A DNA stretch of 64,000 nt from Aphrophora alni (lineage: Eukaryota; Arthropoda; Insecta; Hemiptera; Aphrophoridae). The stretch is taken from the NCBI GenBank assembly GCA_963513935.1, contig OY740765.1:121215362-121279361 (forward strand), read 5' to 3'. Position 1 is the stretch's first letter. Each line of letters opens with the position of its first letter. Below, one piece after another: positions 1 to 10,716 of the stretch. Position numbers and translations under genes: made by a program. Under the pieces are notes generated by a model that saw only the letters and a list, made by a program, of their open reading frames with translations, had not been told where the DNA came from and did no database searches.

Positions 1-175
1 CAACCAGGAGCTGCACCGTGACTTGCGCATCAACCTAGTTGTCGATGAGGTTAGAAAGAAAGCAGTAAAACATAATCAGAGACTGTAGTCACATTAAAAC
101 CATGAAATGGAAGCTACTCTGGATATAGCCACGAAAAGGAGACTTAAAAGAACAAAACCATATGAACTTACCTAG
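1..175 (+). pseudogene. 3' end of a jockey-type non-LTR retrotransposon RT ORF
   Basis: Frame 2 reads NQELHRDLRINLVVDEV and later RRLKRTKPYEL before a stop at 173-175. That pattern (a dipeptide-rich helix, then RRLKR-T-KP-x-EL at the very end) is the usual C-terminus of jockey-clade reverse transcriptase proteins in insects. An in-frame stop at about 86-88 and a shift in the middle show decay. The element continues left of the window. AT-rich sequence after 175 may hold its 3' tail. Confidence 0.55.
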
Positions 176-2229
176 TTAGTATAATAGTGGTAATTTATTA
201 AATGATTAATTATTAAATAGTGATATGATAATGGATGTATTACCATTAGGGAAGTCATTTATTGATGACTACCACCTCATGTGTCTATAGTAAGATAGAT
301 AAATCATTAGTCGATCTGTCAAGATTGGTCATGGTATAACAAATATAATTTTTTTAAATAATAATAATATAAAAAAATGTTAAAAAATCAATTTTTATGA
401 TGAAAAAAGATTTGCTTAAAAGTTAGGTTTATTTTGAAAAATTCAACAAAAATAGTTATTCTATACAAAACCCAACTTATAATATATCATTTGTTAGAGA
501 CAGGTATGTAGTATTTATGTATGTAATAAAAAAAATTACACATACAAAGTTTAGAGTTAGTATGTCAGGAATTTAAAGAATCTTGCAGTAATCAAAGCCT
601 AAACACCACATAAAAGCATATGTATAACATACAAATAAATTTTCTATGATATTAGATTTTGTATGGATAGGAGACACAGGCTTATCTTGGAAAGTGGTCC
701 TTGGTATTACCTAATAGGACTACTTTACAAGGTAAGCCTATGTCTCCTATCTATACAACATCTAATCTAATAGGCTATGTGCCCTATTAAACTCTAACCT
801 AAATAAAATTTCTAATTATTTTCAAGACATACAAAAGTTTTTAGTGTAATTGTGAATAAAAGTGTATAAAAAATATATATCAATTTAGAAAACTTCCATT
901 ACAAAAATTAAATTTTTATGAATAAAGTACAAAATAGCTACAAAGTTAAGACTGTTTTAAACACTCACCAAAAACATTTATTTAATGCAAAATCCAACTT
1001 GTTATATACCATTGTTTATAAAAATGTACAAAAAATTAAACTGTGAATTTACAAATTTTCTACAATGATACATTTGAAAAAACTGTCTTCATGTTACAAA
1101 AATTATAACCTAAAAATCACTAACAAACTTGTATAAAAATTTGTTTAAACTATTCAAACACTTACAATAGTTGTAGAATATAGCTGTGAAGATAAATCTG
1201 TATCAACAACATATCAACAAAACATAATAAATAATTCACAATAAATTACAAAGCAAAAAACTCTCAAAACAATAATTTATAACACCCTAAACTGTACTAG
1301 AACCGGTAAGCACAACATTGGATTTATAGTAATGTAAATGAGAGAAATAAATCACCAGATACAGGTATGTTAAGACGCATTGCCTTGTACAGTCCAGTCC
1401 AAATATTAGTAGAACAAGGGAGTGGAATAAAACATTTGACAGATCTGAAATTCTTCTTTCCAATGATATAAAGATCGTCAAAAAAATCTTTATATGACTA
1501 ATCGATATTTCACATTTTGTAAACGTATCAAAAAGAAAACGGGAGTGGTTAATTTTTGTTAGGATCTCGTAGAATGTATATCTCTTAAAAACTATGACAA
1601 CTACGATAATTTGAAATACATAGTTCAAAAGAGAAAGAAAACCCCTATAAAATTTTGTCAATTTCTGGTATTTGGATAAATATTAACATTTACAAAAACT
1701 ATAAGAACAATGAGGTCATATTTTTTTATATTGCAACGTTCTGTCACAAGCTACTCCTTAGTAGCAAAACACAGCAAATTCATCGAATTAATTGATTTTT
1801 ACATTTCATCATATGGCATTTAGGTTATATAACTACGAATGGTTGAAACATGAGCTTTACAATGATATATAAATTATTCCGATACAATCTTTTTTTACTT
1901 GGCTATAAGTTGAATTGAAAAAATGTGATATGTAGGGTGACAAAACTTCTTATAAATTTTTGATTTTGTATAATTTTAATAGATTCTAAACTATAACAGT
2001 TAAAACGATTTAGAAACCAAAGATCGAAAGATGAAGAAATCTTCTATACTATACTATTACTGCAGATTAGTTGAACAGAAATATGGACTTGTGTAAATTA
2101 GACAAAGAATGGTGTAATAATTACACCATTAGGACTTTTGGTTATATAAACATGAATGTTTGGATCATTACCTTTACAACGGTGTATAAATTATCGCAGT
2201 AGGATGATTTTTATTAGATGAAATGGGGG
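176..2229. other. AT-rich RFX intron or flank, no gene
   Basis: No coding similarity is seen on either strand, and the open frames here look random. The one structured item is an inverted repeat at 651-766, listed separately. Confidence 0.5.
651..766. repeat. Short hairpin with about 51-bp arms
   Basis: Bases 651-701 and 716-766 are near-perfect reverse complements around a loop of about 14 bases; both arms contain TAGGAGACA and its complement. The size suits a tiny MITE or a pre-miRNA-like foldback. No coding content. Confidence 0.65.
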
Positions 2230-4345
2230 GGGGGAAATTACCTCTACATGGGATGATGATCAGTTGAAAGGCCGTTATAACTCTAAATATGTTATATCTA
2301 AATTTAATTTTATTGATAAAGCCATCATTAACCTTAAAGTACAATGTCAAACTACTGGTGAAAACGTTTCATCAAAACCAATGCCTGCATTTTGTGTAAA
2401 GCCTTTGGCTACTGTATCACACATTATTTTCACTAACACTTTTTCTTTTAAACACCCACTTACTCTCCTCAATGGTCCCTTGATTTAGAACATCGACTAA
2501 CTCCCAAGCTTTATTTTATTTAAAAATTGTAACTCTTCTTTCATTGCCTGATTCCACTTTTCACTATCCGGCCTTGACAATGCCTTTTTTTAACAAAGGT
2601 AAATAACATAATCTTTAAACATTTTAGGTTTAGGCCGTCTTTTTGAGTTCACTGTTTCAGTAATTCCATCATTTACACAAATACAATTTTCCTTTTCACT
2701 TTTATTTTCATCTTCGTCTCCCAATGGATATCATATTTCTGCATTTTTTATCTGTGATTTTGTTTACATCGCTGTAAACCTCAATTGTAATTTCTGGTTT
2801 GGTATTTTCCATGACAGTTACGTCTCTGGTAGTTATCACAATGTTATTACAAATATTATATAAATTATATTTTCGCTATAACTAACTAAAATAATGTGTT
2901 TGTTTACTTTCTTGTCCCACTTTAATTTTTCTTTCTTTTAGAGCATACACCATAACTGTACCAAATATTCTTAAATTATTAACATCTGGTTTGATACCTG
3001 ACCAAACTTCACATGATGTCTTTTGTAATCCTGAAGCTATATATCTGTTTCTTAAGTACACAGCAGTATGTACTGCTTCAGCCCAAAAATGTTTTTCTAC
3101 TTTAGCATCAAACATTAAACACTTAGTTTTCTCAATGATTGTACGATTTAATCTTTCACACATTCCATTTTACTCAGGTGTATATGGATTTTTTTTTGTG
3201 TACAATTCAGTTTTTCTTTTTAAAATATTCTAATTCAAAAAATTATTACAAAATTTACCTCCATTGTCTGATCTAAGTATTTATATTTTTTTTGTTTTCT
3301 GGTTCTCAACAAAAAAATAAAACTCTTAAATCAATCAAAACTTTATTTTTACCTGTTAAAAATACACACAGGCCATACAACCAAAATCATCTTTAAAAAT
3401 AAGAAAATATTTAGAACTACCAACTGATTTATTTTAATCTTGATTGCTTATCTTCACAGCACACTACACAATTTTATTTTTCTATTTTTGTTGTACCTGA
3501 GAAGGAAAGTCCATCCATCAATCCATTTTTCATCTTATTCAGATAAAAACTATTCATATCTCCAAATCTATGGTACTATGTTTCACTTGTGACAGTAAAT
3601 GATACTGCTAAATCATCCTTTTTTTATAGTATTTAATCTGTAAACGTATTCATACAGCTAAATTAGCCGTAGCCACAAGTTTATTTTACTTATTGTAAAT
3701 TTTACAACAATTAGTATTAAATCTGACAAAATTCCCAGTTGATTAACTGATAACACAGAATACATTTTTCACTATTATATCATGATTAATGTTACCAAAA
3801 ACAGTTTTTATTAGAACACCACTTGAACATATAACTGGAATTTTGGTTTCATTCCAGATTATAATTTCTTGCTTATCAGTCTGTACAGATGTAGGCCTAT
3901 TTTCAATCCCAATCTGATTTACCATTAAATGAGCACTAGCACCAATCTGATTTGTTAAAGGTAAAAACATAAAAATAAAACACTAAAAGCATTTGATGGT
4001 TTTAAGTTAGGTCTACTATCTGTTGAAAAGAAATTGGGCATTTATTTTTTAAGTATGTATTACTATAACCAACACTATGTTGTTTATTTCTGTGCCAATC
4101 TGCTTTACTACCAAACGCACTACCACTTTTACATAGATCAAATTCTATGTCCAGTAACTTTGATTTGATTGAATCCGCCGTAATGGCAATACTAGAATGT
4201 TCAATGCCATAATTATGGTGAAAATTTATCAAGTAATCCTGCTAATAACAATGATCATTCGTCGTCAATATTGAAACAAGTACAATACAATTTCTGTCTA
4301 GTTTCAACAATCTAATTCACATAAGCGGCATTGAATCACAACTCA
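2230..4345 (-). mobile_element. Ty1/copia retrotransposon remnant (gag-PR-IN-RT), 3' truncated
   Basis: Read on the minus strand, copia domains appear in order. The gag end (4345-4002) carries ITADSIKSKLLDIE. A protease-like region (3970-3743) has IGASAHLMVN where the D-S/T-G-A active site is expected. The integrase C-terminal part (3163-2882) has ERLNRTIIEKTKC and FWAEAVHTAVYLRNRY. The RT fingers follow, with KWNQAMKEEL near 2550 and KWVFKRKV then AKGFTQNAGIGFDETFSP (about 2480-2350). The RT stops before its YVDD box, next to a G-run at 2226-2236. Several stops and frameshifts make it inactive. No LTR was found. Confidence 0.8.
2882..3163 (-). pseudogene. Copia integrase fragment
   Basis: 93 open codons hold the integrase segment that follows the last catalytic glutamate in copia elements (ERLNRTIIEK, then FWAEAV-x-TAVYL-x-N). 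In the family this enzyme inserts element cDNA into the genome. The core with the first catalytic aspartates, upstream at 3170-3700, is too decayed to read. Flanking gag, PR and RT pieces on the same strand support the assignment. Confidence 0.75.
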
Positions 4346-4899
4346 CTATACGTGATGAAATTAAACTACAAACTAATTTTTCTTGTAAAATTCGAATAAT
4401 CAAATAACGATTTTACCTTGGTCCATAACTTAACTATAATTTTTGCATTTTTTATATGGATGTACAAAGATGTATCTATTGTTAAAATTAATAAGGCTTT
4501 AGTCTTGGTGTTATTTGCTTTAACTTCTTCCTTAATACAATTCAAAAGTCATTCTTCCTAATACAATTCAAAAGTCCTTCGAGTGTAAGAAAGTTTTCAA
4601 CTGCAAATACCCAATCACTATAGTTTTTAATTTAGAAACAGATATTATATAGTTCACAGCCATGCTTGAGTAATTATTAAACAAAGAACATCAATTAATT
4701 AATTGACTCCAATACTGAACGGTTTAGGCCCATAACTTATTTAAAAAATAACTATACACTGTTAAGTTTTAACACAGACTAATTTTTATTTAACCTTGGC
4801 ATTGTTGCCACATTTATAAAGAGAATGAACATAGTAAAGCTCTGGAATAATACAAATGGCCTAGACAGCCTACTTATACTATATATAATATATTTTGGG
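4346..4899. other. No recognisable feature
   Basis: AT-rich intronic sequence. It contains a short tandem duplication (TTCCTAATACAATTCAAAAGTC near 4530-4580) and nothing else I can name. Confidence 0.4.
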
Positions 4900-4906
4900 C
4901 TAGATT

Positions 4907-5230
4907 TTAATAGCTTTTACATACTCCAGCTGCATCGCATTCATTGACATTAGGATGATCTGGGCCTTCCACTCTCTTTTGATCCTTCTCACTCTCACTT
5001 TCAACACACTTCGAAATCTTGTCTTTATTTTTAAGATATGTTGAAAACTTGTTCGATGGAATCCCAAAATCTTTTGCAATATGAGCTTTTTTCCTTTGTT
5101 TTTTTTCCACTTCACGAATCACAGCCACTTTTTTTGGTAAAGTTAAAATTTTGTACTGTATTCGGGGTTTTGATAAGGACATGGTAAAATGAGAATTTAA
5201 CACTGATAATCCCACTATAAAGTGTTTCAC
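4907..5230 (-). pseudogene. pogo/Tigger transposase N-terminal HTH (CENP-B-like)
   Basis: 107 open codons. Residues about 20-75 read KILTLPKKVAVIREVEK, then AHIAKDFGIPSNKFSTYLKN, the CENPB_N helix-turn-helix of pogo/Tigger transposases, which binds the element's terminal repeats. The DDE catalytic domain is missing; the frame ends at 4907 in unrelated sequence. A pogo-type terminus lies about 760 bp upstream on the same strand at 5992. Confidence 0.75.
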
Positions 5231-5954
5231 GCTTTTGTACTCACTTTGTTAACTCAGGAGTGAAACATGGAAGGTACTGTAAGAAATTCTATATTGCACT
5301 GTATAACTTGAAAAATAACAATGAATACTGTAACTACAATAGGCCTACAGGTGTAATACAGTAACAACTGATGCTTGACTATCAGGTTCAATTCAATTCA
5401 CTTTGGGCAGTTCTTGTTACCCAAGACACTTAAACCATTAAGGCTTATTGCACTCCCAGAAAATTTTGTGCAACCCCCAAGTCATCATCCTATAGATACA
5501 CAATCTCTCCGAACTTGAGGATCTTTATCTTTAACTTGACTATCAGGTTGACAACAAGACGATTCGCAGTAGCTCAAAAGAAAACACCCACTATGACCCC
5601 ACTATGTCATAAACTTGTTCTTTCAAGAGGTTGTGTGACCTTGAACAAAGGAAAGAGTTGAGTGTTCACTTCTCACACCAACTCTGCATGTCAGAGAATT
5701 CCCGAGAACAATGCATACAGCCAACCAGCCGCCCTCATTACTAAGAAAGCCTGAGACCCTTTTTAACACTCGATTACATAGTTACTGTACTAAGAGCACA
5801 TTTAACCTCTCCAAAATAATGCTTTGTGTAAGCTCAGTGAGAAGTTTTCTTCGAATTATCCAGAAAAATGTTCGAATTAAATGAGATTTTGTTAACTTTG
5901 GTTGATCTAGAGAATTCAACGGACTGAATAAAAATTCAAATTAACAAGAATTTG

Positions 5955-5992
5955 AATTTAAAAAGTTCAAATTATACAAATTTCACTGTACT
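5955..5992 (-). repeat. pogo/Tigger terminal inverted repeat, one end
   Basis: On the minus strand from 5992 the sequence starts CAGTGAAATTTGTATAATTT and is flanked by TA (5993-5994), the pogo family target site. It probably belongs to the transposase fragment at 4907-5230. The other end of the element was not found, so the left part is likely deleted. Confidence 0.6.
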
Positions 5993-6032
5993 TTAGGAAC
6001 AAATTTGGTAATTTTAATGAAGCTGTGCTCAC

Positions 6033-6152
6033 TTGTATTCTTCATAAACCTCCTGCTTGGGCATCGATACGGCCTGGTTCTCCTTCAGATGTGTTCTGAT
6101 CCATGTCACAGTTTGACTAATTTCAAAACGACTTCCTAATGGATTCAAAGGT
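6033..6152 (-). CDS. RFX7: RFX5/7-like coding exon 3 (winged-helix start)
   Basis: A 120-nt exon. Acceptor TTTGTAG lies before 6152 and donor GTGAGC after 6033. It reads PLNPLGSRFEISQTVTWIR, then SMPKQEVYEEYK. The final block matches the S-L-P-K-Q-E-V-Y-x-E-Y-K signature at the start of the RFX5/RFX7 DNA-binding domain, and TWIRTHL aligns with its first helix. It enters with one base completing the leucine codon of the preceding exon and leaves with two bases (AA). No open frame marks it, because the exon is short. Confidence 0.85.
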
Positions 6153-6676
6153 CTACAAACATACAAAGCTTCATTATATTACAGTTTGTAGAAAAATAAA
6201 TATATTGTGATTATGAATAAATTTTATATTTAGAAATTATATAATTTCCTGAGTTTAAAAACAACAAAAAAGAATATCTTTTTAAAATAAGAAAATATGA
6301 GTTAGTATACAAATGTTTGTTTTGTTTACACAGTTTCATTTTAAAACTCAACTCGACTTTGAAGTTTTTATTACTGAAACTTTACAATGATTTAGAACTC
6401 AAAGGTTGCTAGGCAAACTTTATTTTGTGCCAGAAAGAGTACCATATGCAGTTTCCACATAAGGATATTCCTAACAAGACGTCCATTTGCCATTTATTAA
6501 TCAAAAGAAGAAACTGGCTCCGTATGTGATCTTCAACATGTTCAAAGACGCAAAGTTTTAAATTATGAGGCAATAGTAAATGTGAGGGTAGTTAGTGAAT
6601 TGGAGGTCCGAGGCTATACAGCCTCTAGTCAATGCGACCTAAATTGATCTTTTGTGACTACCCTACTAATTATGTT

Positions 6677-8205
6677 TTAGTCATAACCAAGATTTAAGCT
6701 CCCTAAAAATCTTATAATGGTTCTGGGTGACATTGTCATTACTTCTGCAGCCGTAGAAAATCCAGAGCCACTTCCATGGGAGTGGATGGAGAGGTACCCA
6801 TACCAACTGAAATTCCTAAGTAAGCCTGTCTTTAAAGCTTTAGAATCTTTTTGTTGTGGATTTTTGTTCCGTCTTTGGCCACAATATTTCCGATGCACAA
6901 GTGACCATGGCTCTAATTATTGCCAGATATGACCAGTAGGCCATCTATGGCTTAAGTCCTCAAGTTTTACCAAATAGGTGTCTGCACGTCCATATAGCCA
7001 TGCTCGCTCTTTTAATGGTTTTATCAATGTGTTTATTCCAGATGAGTCTATGATCCATATATTTTCTTTCCCTTGAGAGTCAAAGGCTGAAGAGTAAACT
7101 CCCTCCTTCTTGTAACAGAAATAATGGTTGTCTTTATTAGGGCTAATACTAGGACCCTCTTTTTGACACCACCTCCAGACCAATAGAAAAGCACTCTGCA
7201 TGAGATCAGACAATGTCTAACCATGCTTACCTTTAACGATAATTACTAAATTGTCAGCATATGCTATTACTTTAAAGCCGCTACTCCAGAAACCCAAGTA
7301 GTTCATCCATCACCAGCGTCCACAAGAGAGGAGACAGAGCCCCTCCCTGCAAACAGCCAATGACTGCCGACACTGTTCTGGACTCCCCACTCAAGCAGAC
7401 TGTCATCCTTCAACGTATTAACATAGATCTGATCCATTTAATTATCTGAGATTCAATTTCTTTAACACTAGACACTCTTTCAATAGAGTTATAGGAGGTA
7501 TTATTAAAAGCTTCTTCAATGTCCAAAAAGGCACATAGAGCTATATCCTTATTCTCTATTGACTTACCAACCTCTGCAACCAGATGTTATATTGCATTAG
7601 AGGTTGATTTGTCCATTCTGTAGGCATACTAAGCAACATGGAGTGGGTTTTCCATTGTTTTAAGAAAGAAGGATGTCAGGCTGATTGGTCTGTATGACCT
7701 GGGCTCTGCAGTGTCCTTCATGCCAGCCTTAGGTATAAAAACCACCTTTACCTAATTCCATCTTTTTGGAATATATTATGCTATGGACAAGCTACCCCTA
7801 AACAGTGATACCAGTAGTGGCAGTAGTTCTTCCAAGCCCTACTGCAACAGGGCTGGAAAACCCCCATCTCCACCTGGCAATTTGTATGATTTGTGACTCC
7901 CCACTGCCCACCTAACCTTGATATTATTAAAGATCATGGATGTTAACGTCCTTCTCCAACTACGGGAGCAGGGCATAAGATGATCCTCAATAGTAGTTTG
8001 TGTGGGATCGAACACAGTAGAGCCGGGGAATGAATGTCTAACAATAGACTTATAATCTCCCCTATACTCTCCATATACGGTTCATCTGCTTTCTTTAAGA
8101 AACCTATAAGGTTCGAGTGATCTTTGCTTAAGGCCTTTTGCAGGTTGGAATGGCTTATTTCCCTAATAGTGAGGATGACTCTGAGACCATTCTTCGTTAC
8201 TTGAA
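6677..8205 (-). pseudogene. R1-clade non-LTR retrotransposon reverse transcriptase, decayed
   Basis: On the minus strand the RT motifs come in the right order through many stops and shifts. They are a pre-RT stretch LQKALSKDHSNLIGFLKKAD near 8150; KVVFIPKAG and SYRPISLTS (about 7750-7680); ALCAFLDIEEAF (about 7520); GCLQGGALSPLLW (about 7350); and the catalytic box as AYADN instead of F/YADD (about 7250). Next come the thumb with WRWCQKEGPSISPNK (about 7170) and a tail with WTCRHLFGKT (about 6990). In life this enzyme copies element RNA at the target site. Truncated at the 5' end, with no endonuclease domain seen. Confidence 0.8.
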
Positions 8206-8380
8206 AGCACAAAATGAAGGCCTAAGTGTTGATCAATGGAAAGTTCTTCGTAGAATCCAACAAAGCTCTCTTATGACACTTCTGGTCCTCTCAATGGATG
8301 TTTTGACAGTCACAAAACTTTTTTTTTTAAAGTTTGGAGAAATACAACTTCGACTAAAAAGGAAACAATCTTCTTCTTAA
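8160..8380 (+). pseudogene. DUF4780-like coding remnant
   Basis: An open plus-strand frame reads ILRYLKAQNEGLSVDQWKVL, and further on FGEIQLRLK. The W-x-VL-x-R spacing and the final G-x-I-x-x-R-L segment resemble DUF4780 proteins, common in insects and of unknown function. Its start overlaps the antisense R1 RT frame, so only the part after about 8210 is independent. It could be chance plus decayed homology. Confidence 0.3.
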
Positions 8381-8385
8381 GGTAA

Positions 8386-8856
8386 CATAGGCTACTACGG
8401 TCATCCAACATCCTCTGTATTCTCGAAAAATTGGTGTGTGGTGTACTATTTCACAACAGAAAATTATTAGTCATATTTTTTTGTTAAACACACTAAATGC
8501 AGAGCTCTCAAAATATTCTTATGCAGTTCACTGTAATGTAGAAGATGACGGAAGATAAAAGGTTTTCGTGGCTTCAACAAGACGGTCCCAGCTAACTCAA
8601 CAATTGGCTTAAAGACTTTTTGGACGAGGATTGTTGCCAGCTAATTCTCCCAAGGATTATTTCCTCTAGGGCTATTTCAAGAATAATACATTCGACAATA
8701 ATCCTCAAATTATTGAGGTACTTAAAGGAAACATAACTCAGCTGATAGAAGGAATTGGTACCAATATGCTTGAAAGAGTACCTAAAAATATGCGAAGAAA
8801 AGCAAAAATTTATTATTAGTGATAATGGTCGCCATTTTAAACATTTACTTTAAAAA
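8386..8856 (+). pseudogene. IS630/mariner-type transposase C-terminus (DUF4817-associated family)
   Basis: Broken plus-strand frames match the C-terminal half of the transposase family whose N-terminus appears at 37119-37355. In order: a NWCVVYYFTTEN-like strand, QQDGPS-like and FPLGLFQE-like (for W-G-Y-L-K) blocks, then ITQLIEGIGTNMLERVPKNM, MRRKAK and, after a one-base shift, NGRHFKHLL at the end. Known members are DDE/D transposases of the Tc1-mariner superfamily. Many stops show it is dead. A poly(A)-like run follows at 8850-8868. Confidence 0.6.
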
Positions 8857-9717
8857 AAAAAAAAAAAAATTTATAACAATAACTGTAAAGAAAAATTTTG
8901 ATAAATTAATATCTTTTATGGTCTCGGTTGCGTTTTAAAATGAACACCATTTACTTGTGCATACATATATTATTTCAAAGATTATGATTATGATTTTGTT
9001 ATTGTGATTTATATACGATATTACAACTATTTGAAACAGTCATATTGAAAAATGAAAACACTTTCTATGATACTTAGTGTGCATGCATCTTAATTATAAC
9101 ATATATGAATCTTGACATTTGATGTCAGGAAGTAATCATCAAACCTACTTTTTCTGGTTTTATAGTTATTTGATAATGATAGATTTTTTTAATAATATAT
9201 ATTAGTGTATATTAGTTTTCATATACACAAATGATGGCAAATGTCCGATTAAACTATATTAATACACCTATCTTGTTTTCGTAATGTTTATTTTAAAATT
9301 TCACAGTTCAAAAGTAGTCTCTGTGGGAAAATATTTCAATTAACTGTTTTTTAAGTGATAGTTGTTTGATAGTTACTTAAAATCTAGTCAATTACTACTG
9401 CAATATCTATATAATCTATATTCAGGGTTTCGTACTTATCATTTTCAATTTTCACGTAAAAAAGTAAATAGCACATTAAAAATGAATTTTTTTTCTTCAA
9501 GGTAAGTTTCAAACTTAAGATTCTTGAAAAATAAATTTGTTTTTACATTGTGGTAGTGGACATTAAACTTTTGTCGATGGGTGTAATATTTTAAGCATGA
9601 CTATAAGACTTGTATCAAATAAATATAAAGTTATTTGATCTGAAAAATTATAATCTTCATGAATAATTAATTAATAGATGTTCAATGAACACTGTGGTGA
9701 ATGTAAACAATTAAAAA
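8857..9717. other. No recognisable feature
   Basis: AT-rich intron sequence with no coding signal seen on either strand. Confidence 0.4.
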
Positions 9718-10397
9718 CACTGAAACCCATACCACAAGTTTGATATAACCAAGTTACCATCATCAGAGGGCTCTGAAATAATACTAACAAATTATAAAAA
9801 AATTAAAACTTAAACTCCCATATTCACTCCCCCCCCCCCTACTTTAGGTAGATCGGCCTATCAAAGTAGAACAACGTCAATGACCTAGGTGAAAGCGACT
9901 AATGGTACTTATCCCTGTCCTTGGGAATACCTGGAGGTTGAATATAGCAATAGCTACCAAACAAAACAAAAATTTACAGATAACAATATATCTTAAAACT
10001 ACTTTAAATATAAAATATAACATGTATATTATTACAAAAAATATTGTGAACCGAAAAGCATGACAAGACTAATGATATTAATAATTCATAGAGAAAAACA
10101 AAAACTTCAATTAAAAAATTAGAATTTACAGATAGACCTAACAGTATATCTTAAAACTACTTCTACTTTGAAAGGCGGATCCACCTAAATTAGGGGGGGG
10201 GGTAGAATATGTGAGTTTAGTTTTTAAAATTTTATATTTTGTTAGTATTATTTTAGATCTGTCCGATGATGGTACCAAAATGTATATCAGGGAACTATAA
10301 TAACATATAACATATATATATATATAACAAATATTTTATTTTATTAGTTTATTTGTGGGTGTGTTATTGTACCAAACTTGTGGTAGGGGTTTCAGTG
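9718..10397. mobile_element. Foldback element with long inverted ends and ribozyme-like motif
   Basis: The left end CACTGAAACCCATACCACAA and the right end (reverse complement CACTGAAACCCCTACCACAA) start an inverted repeat that runs about 150 bp inward, through CTGATGATGG, TATTATTT and a C-run (9827-9839) opposite a G-run (10193-10202). The right arm is broken by an AT-rich insertion (about 10288-10370). A direct repeat (TTTACAGATA...TATCTTAAAACTACTT) occurs at about 9971 and 10125. No protein is encoded. Target duplication unclear. Confidence 0.6.
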
Positions 10398-10593
10398 TTT
10401 TAAAATGAATAATTAAGGCTTACCTTGGTGTTTTCTAAACTTATAAAAAAATTAAAAAATTGCTACTAAGAACATAATTTTTGTATTTAGAATTCTCACT
10501 CCATTTGCTTCGAATCATGTATGGAGTATCTAAGACGTTTACTAAGACTAATGTTATAGACTTATGAGCCTACAAAATAGATATATCACTCAC

Positions 10594-10716
10594 AGTTTTA
10601 AAGGATCAGTTAAATCTTTTCCAGTTGGAAGTCGTAGGTATAACAATAATCTTTCAATGGCTGACAGACGATCAACTTTCTCCAAGATCTCAGCAATAGT
10701 TCGATGAGACTCGGAG
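10594..10716 (-). CDS. RFX7: RFX5/7-like coding exon 2
   Basis: A 123-nt exon (1 + 40 codons + 2). Acceptor ATGTTTCAG lies before 10716 and donor GTGAGT after 10594. It reads SESHRTIAEILEKVDRLSAI and then ERLLLYLRLPTGK. This aligns with the RFX5/RFX7 segment just before the DNA-binding domain (K-V-x-x-I-L-x-x-V, then L-Y-L-x-L-P-S-G). Its first base completes the AG left by the exon at 27472, and its last two bases (CT) join the A of the exon at 6152, so the frame holds on both sides. Confidence 0.85.

Noticed and set aside
1287..1661. 124-codon minus-strand frame
   Set aside because: Rich in Leu, Ile, Phe and Tyr as expected from random AT-rich sequence; no domain, no splice context.
2264..2488. 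74-codon plus-strand frame
   Set aside because: It is the antisense shadow of the copia RT read on the minus strand, which has clear motifs.
5374..5552. Direct repeat CTTGACTATCAGGTT as LTR ends
   Set aside because: Only 15 bp, with no TG...CA ends, primer site or coding region in between.
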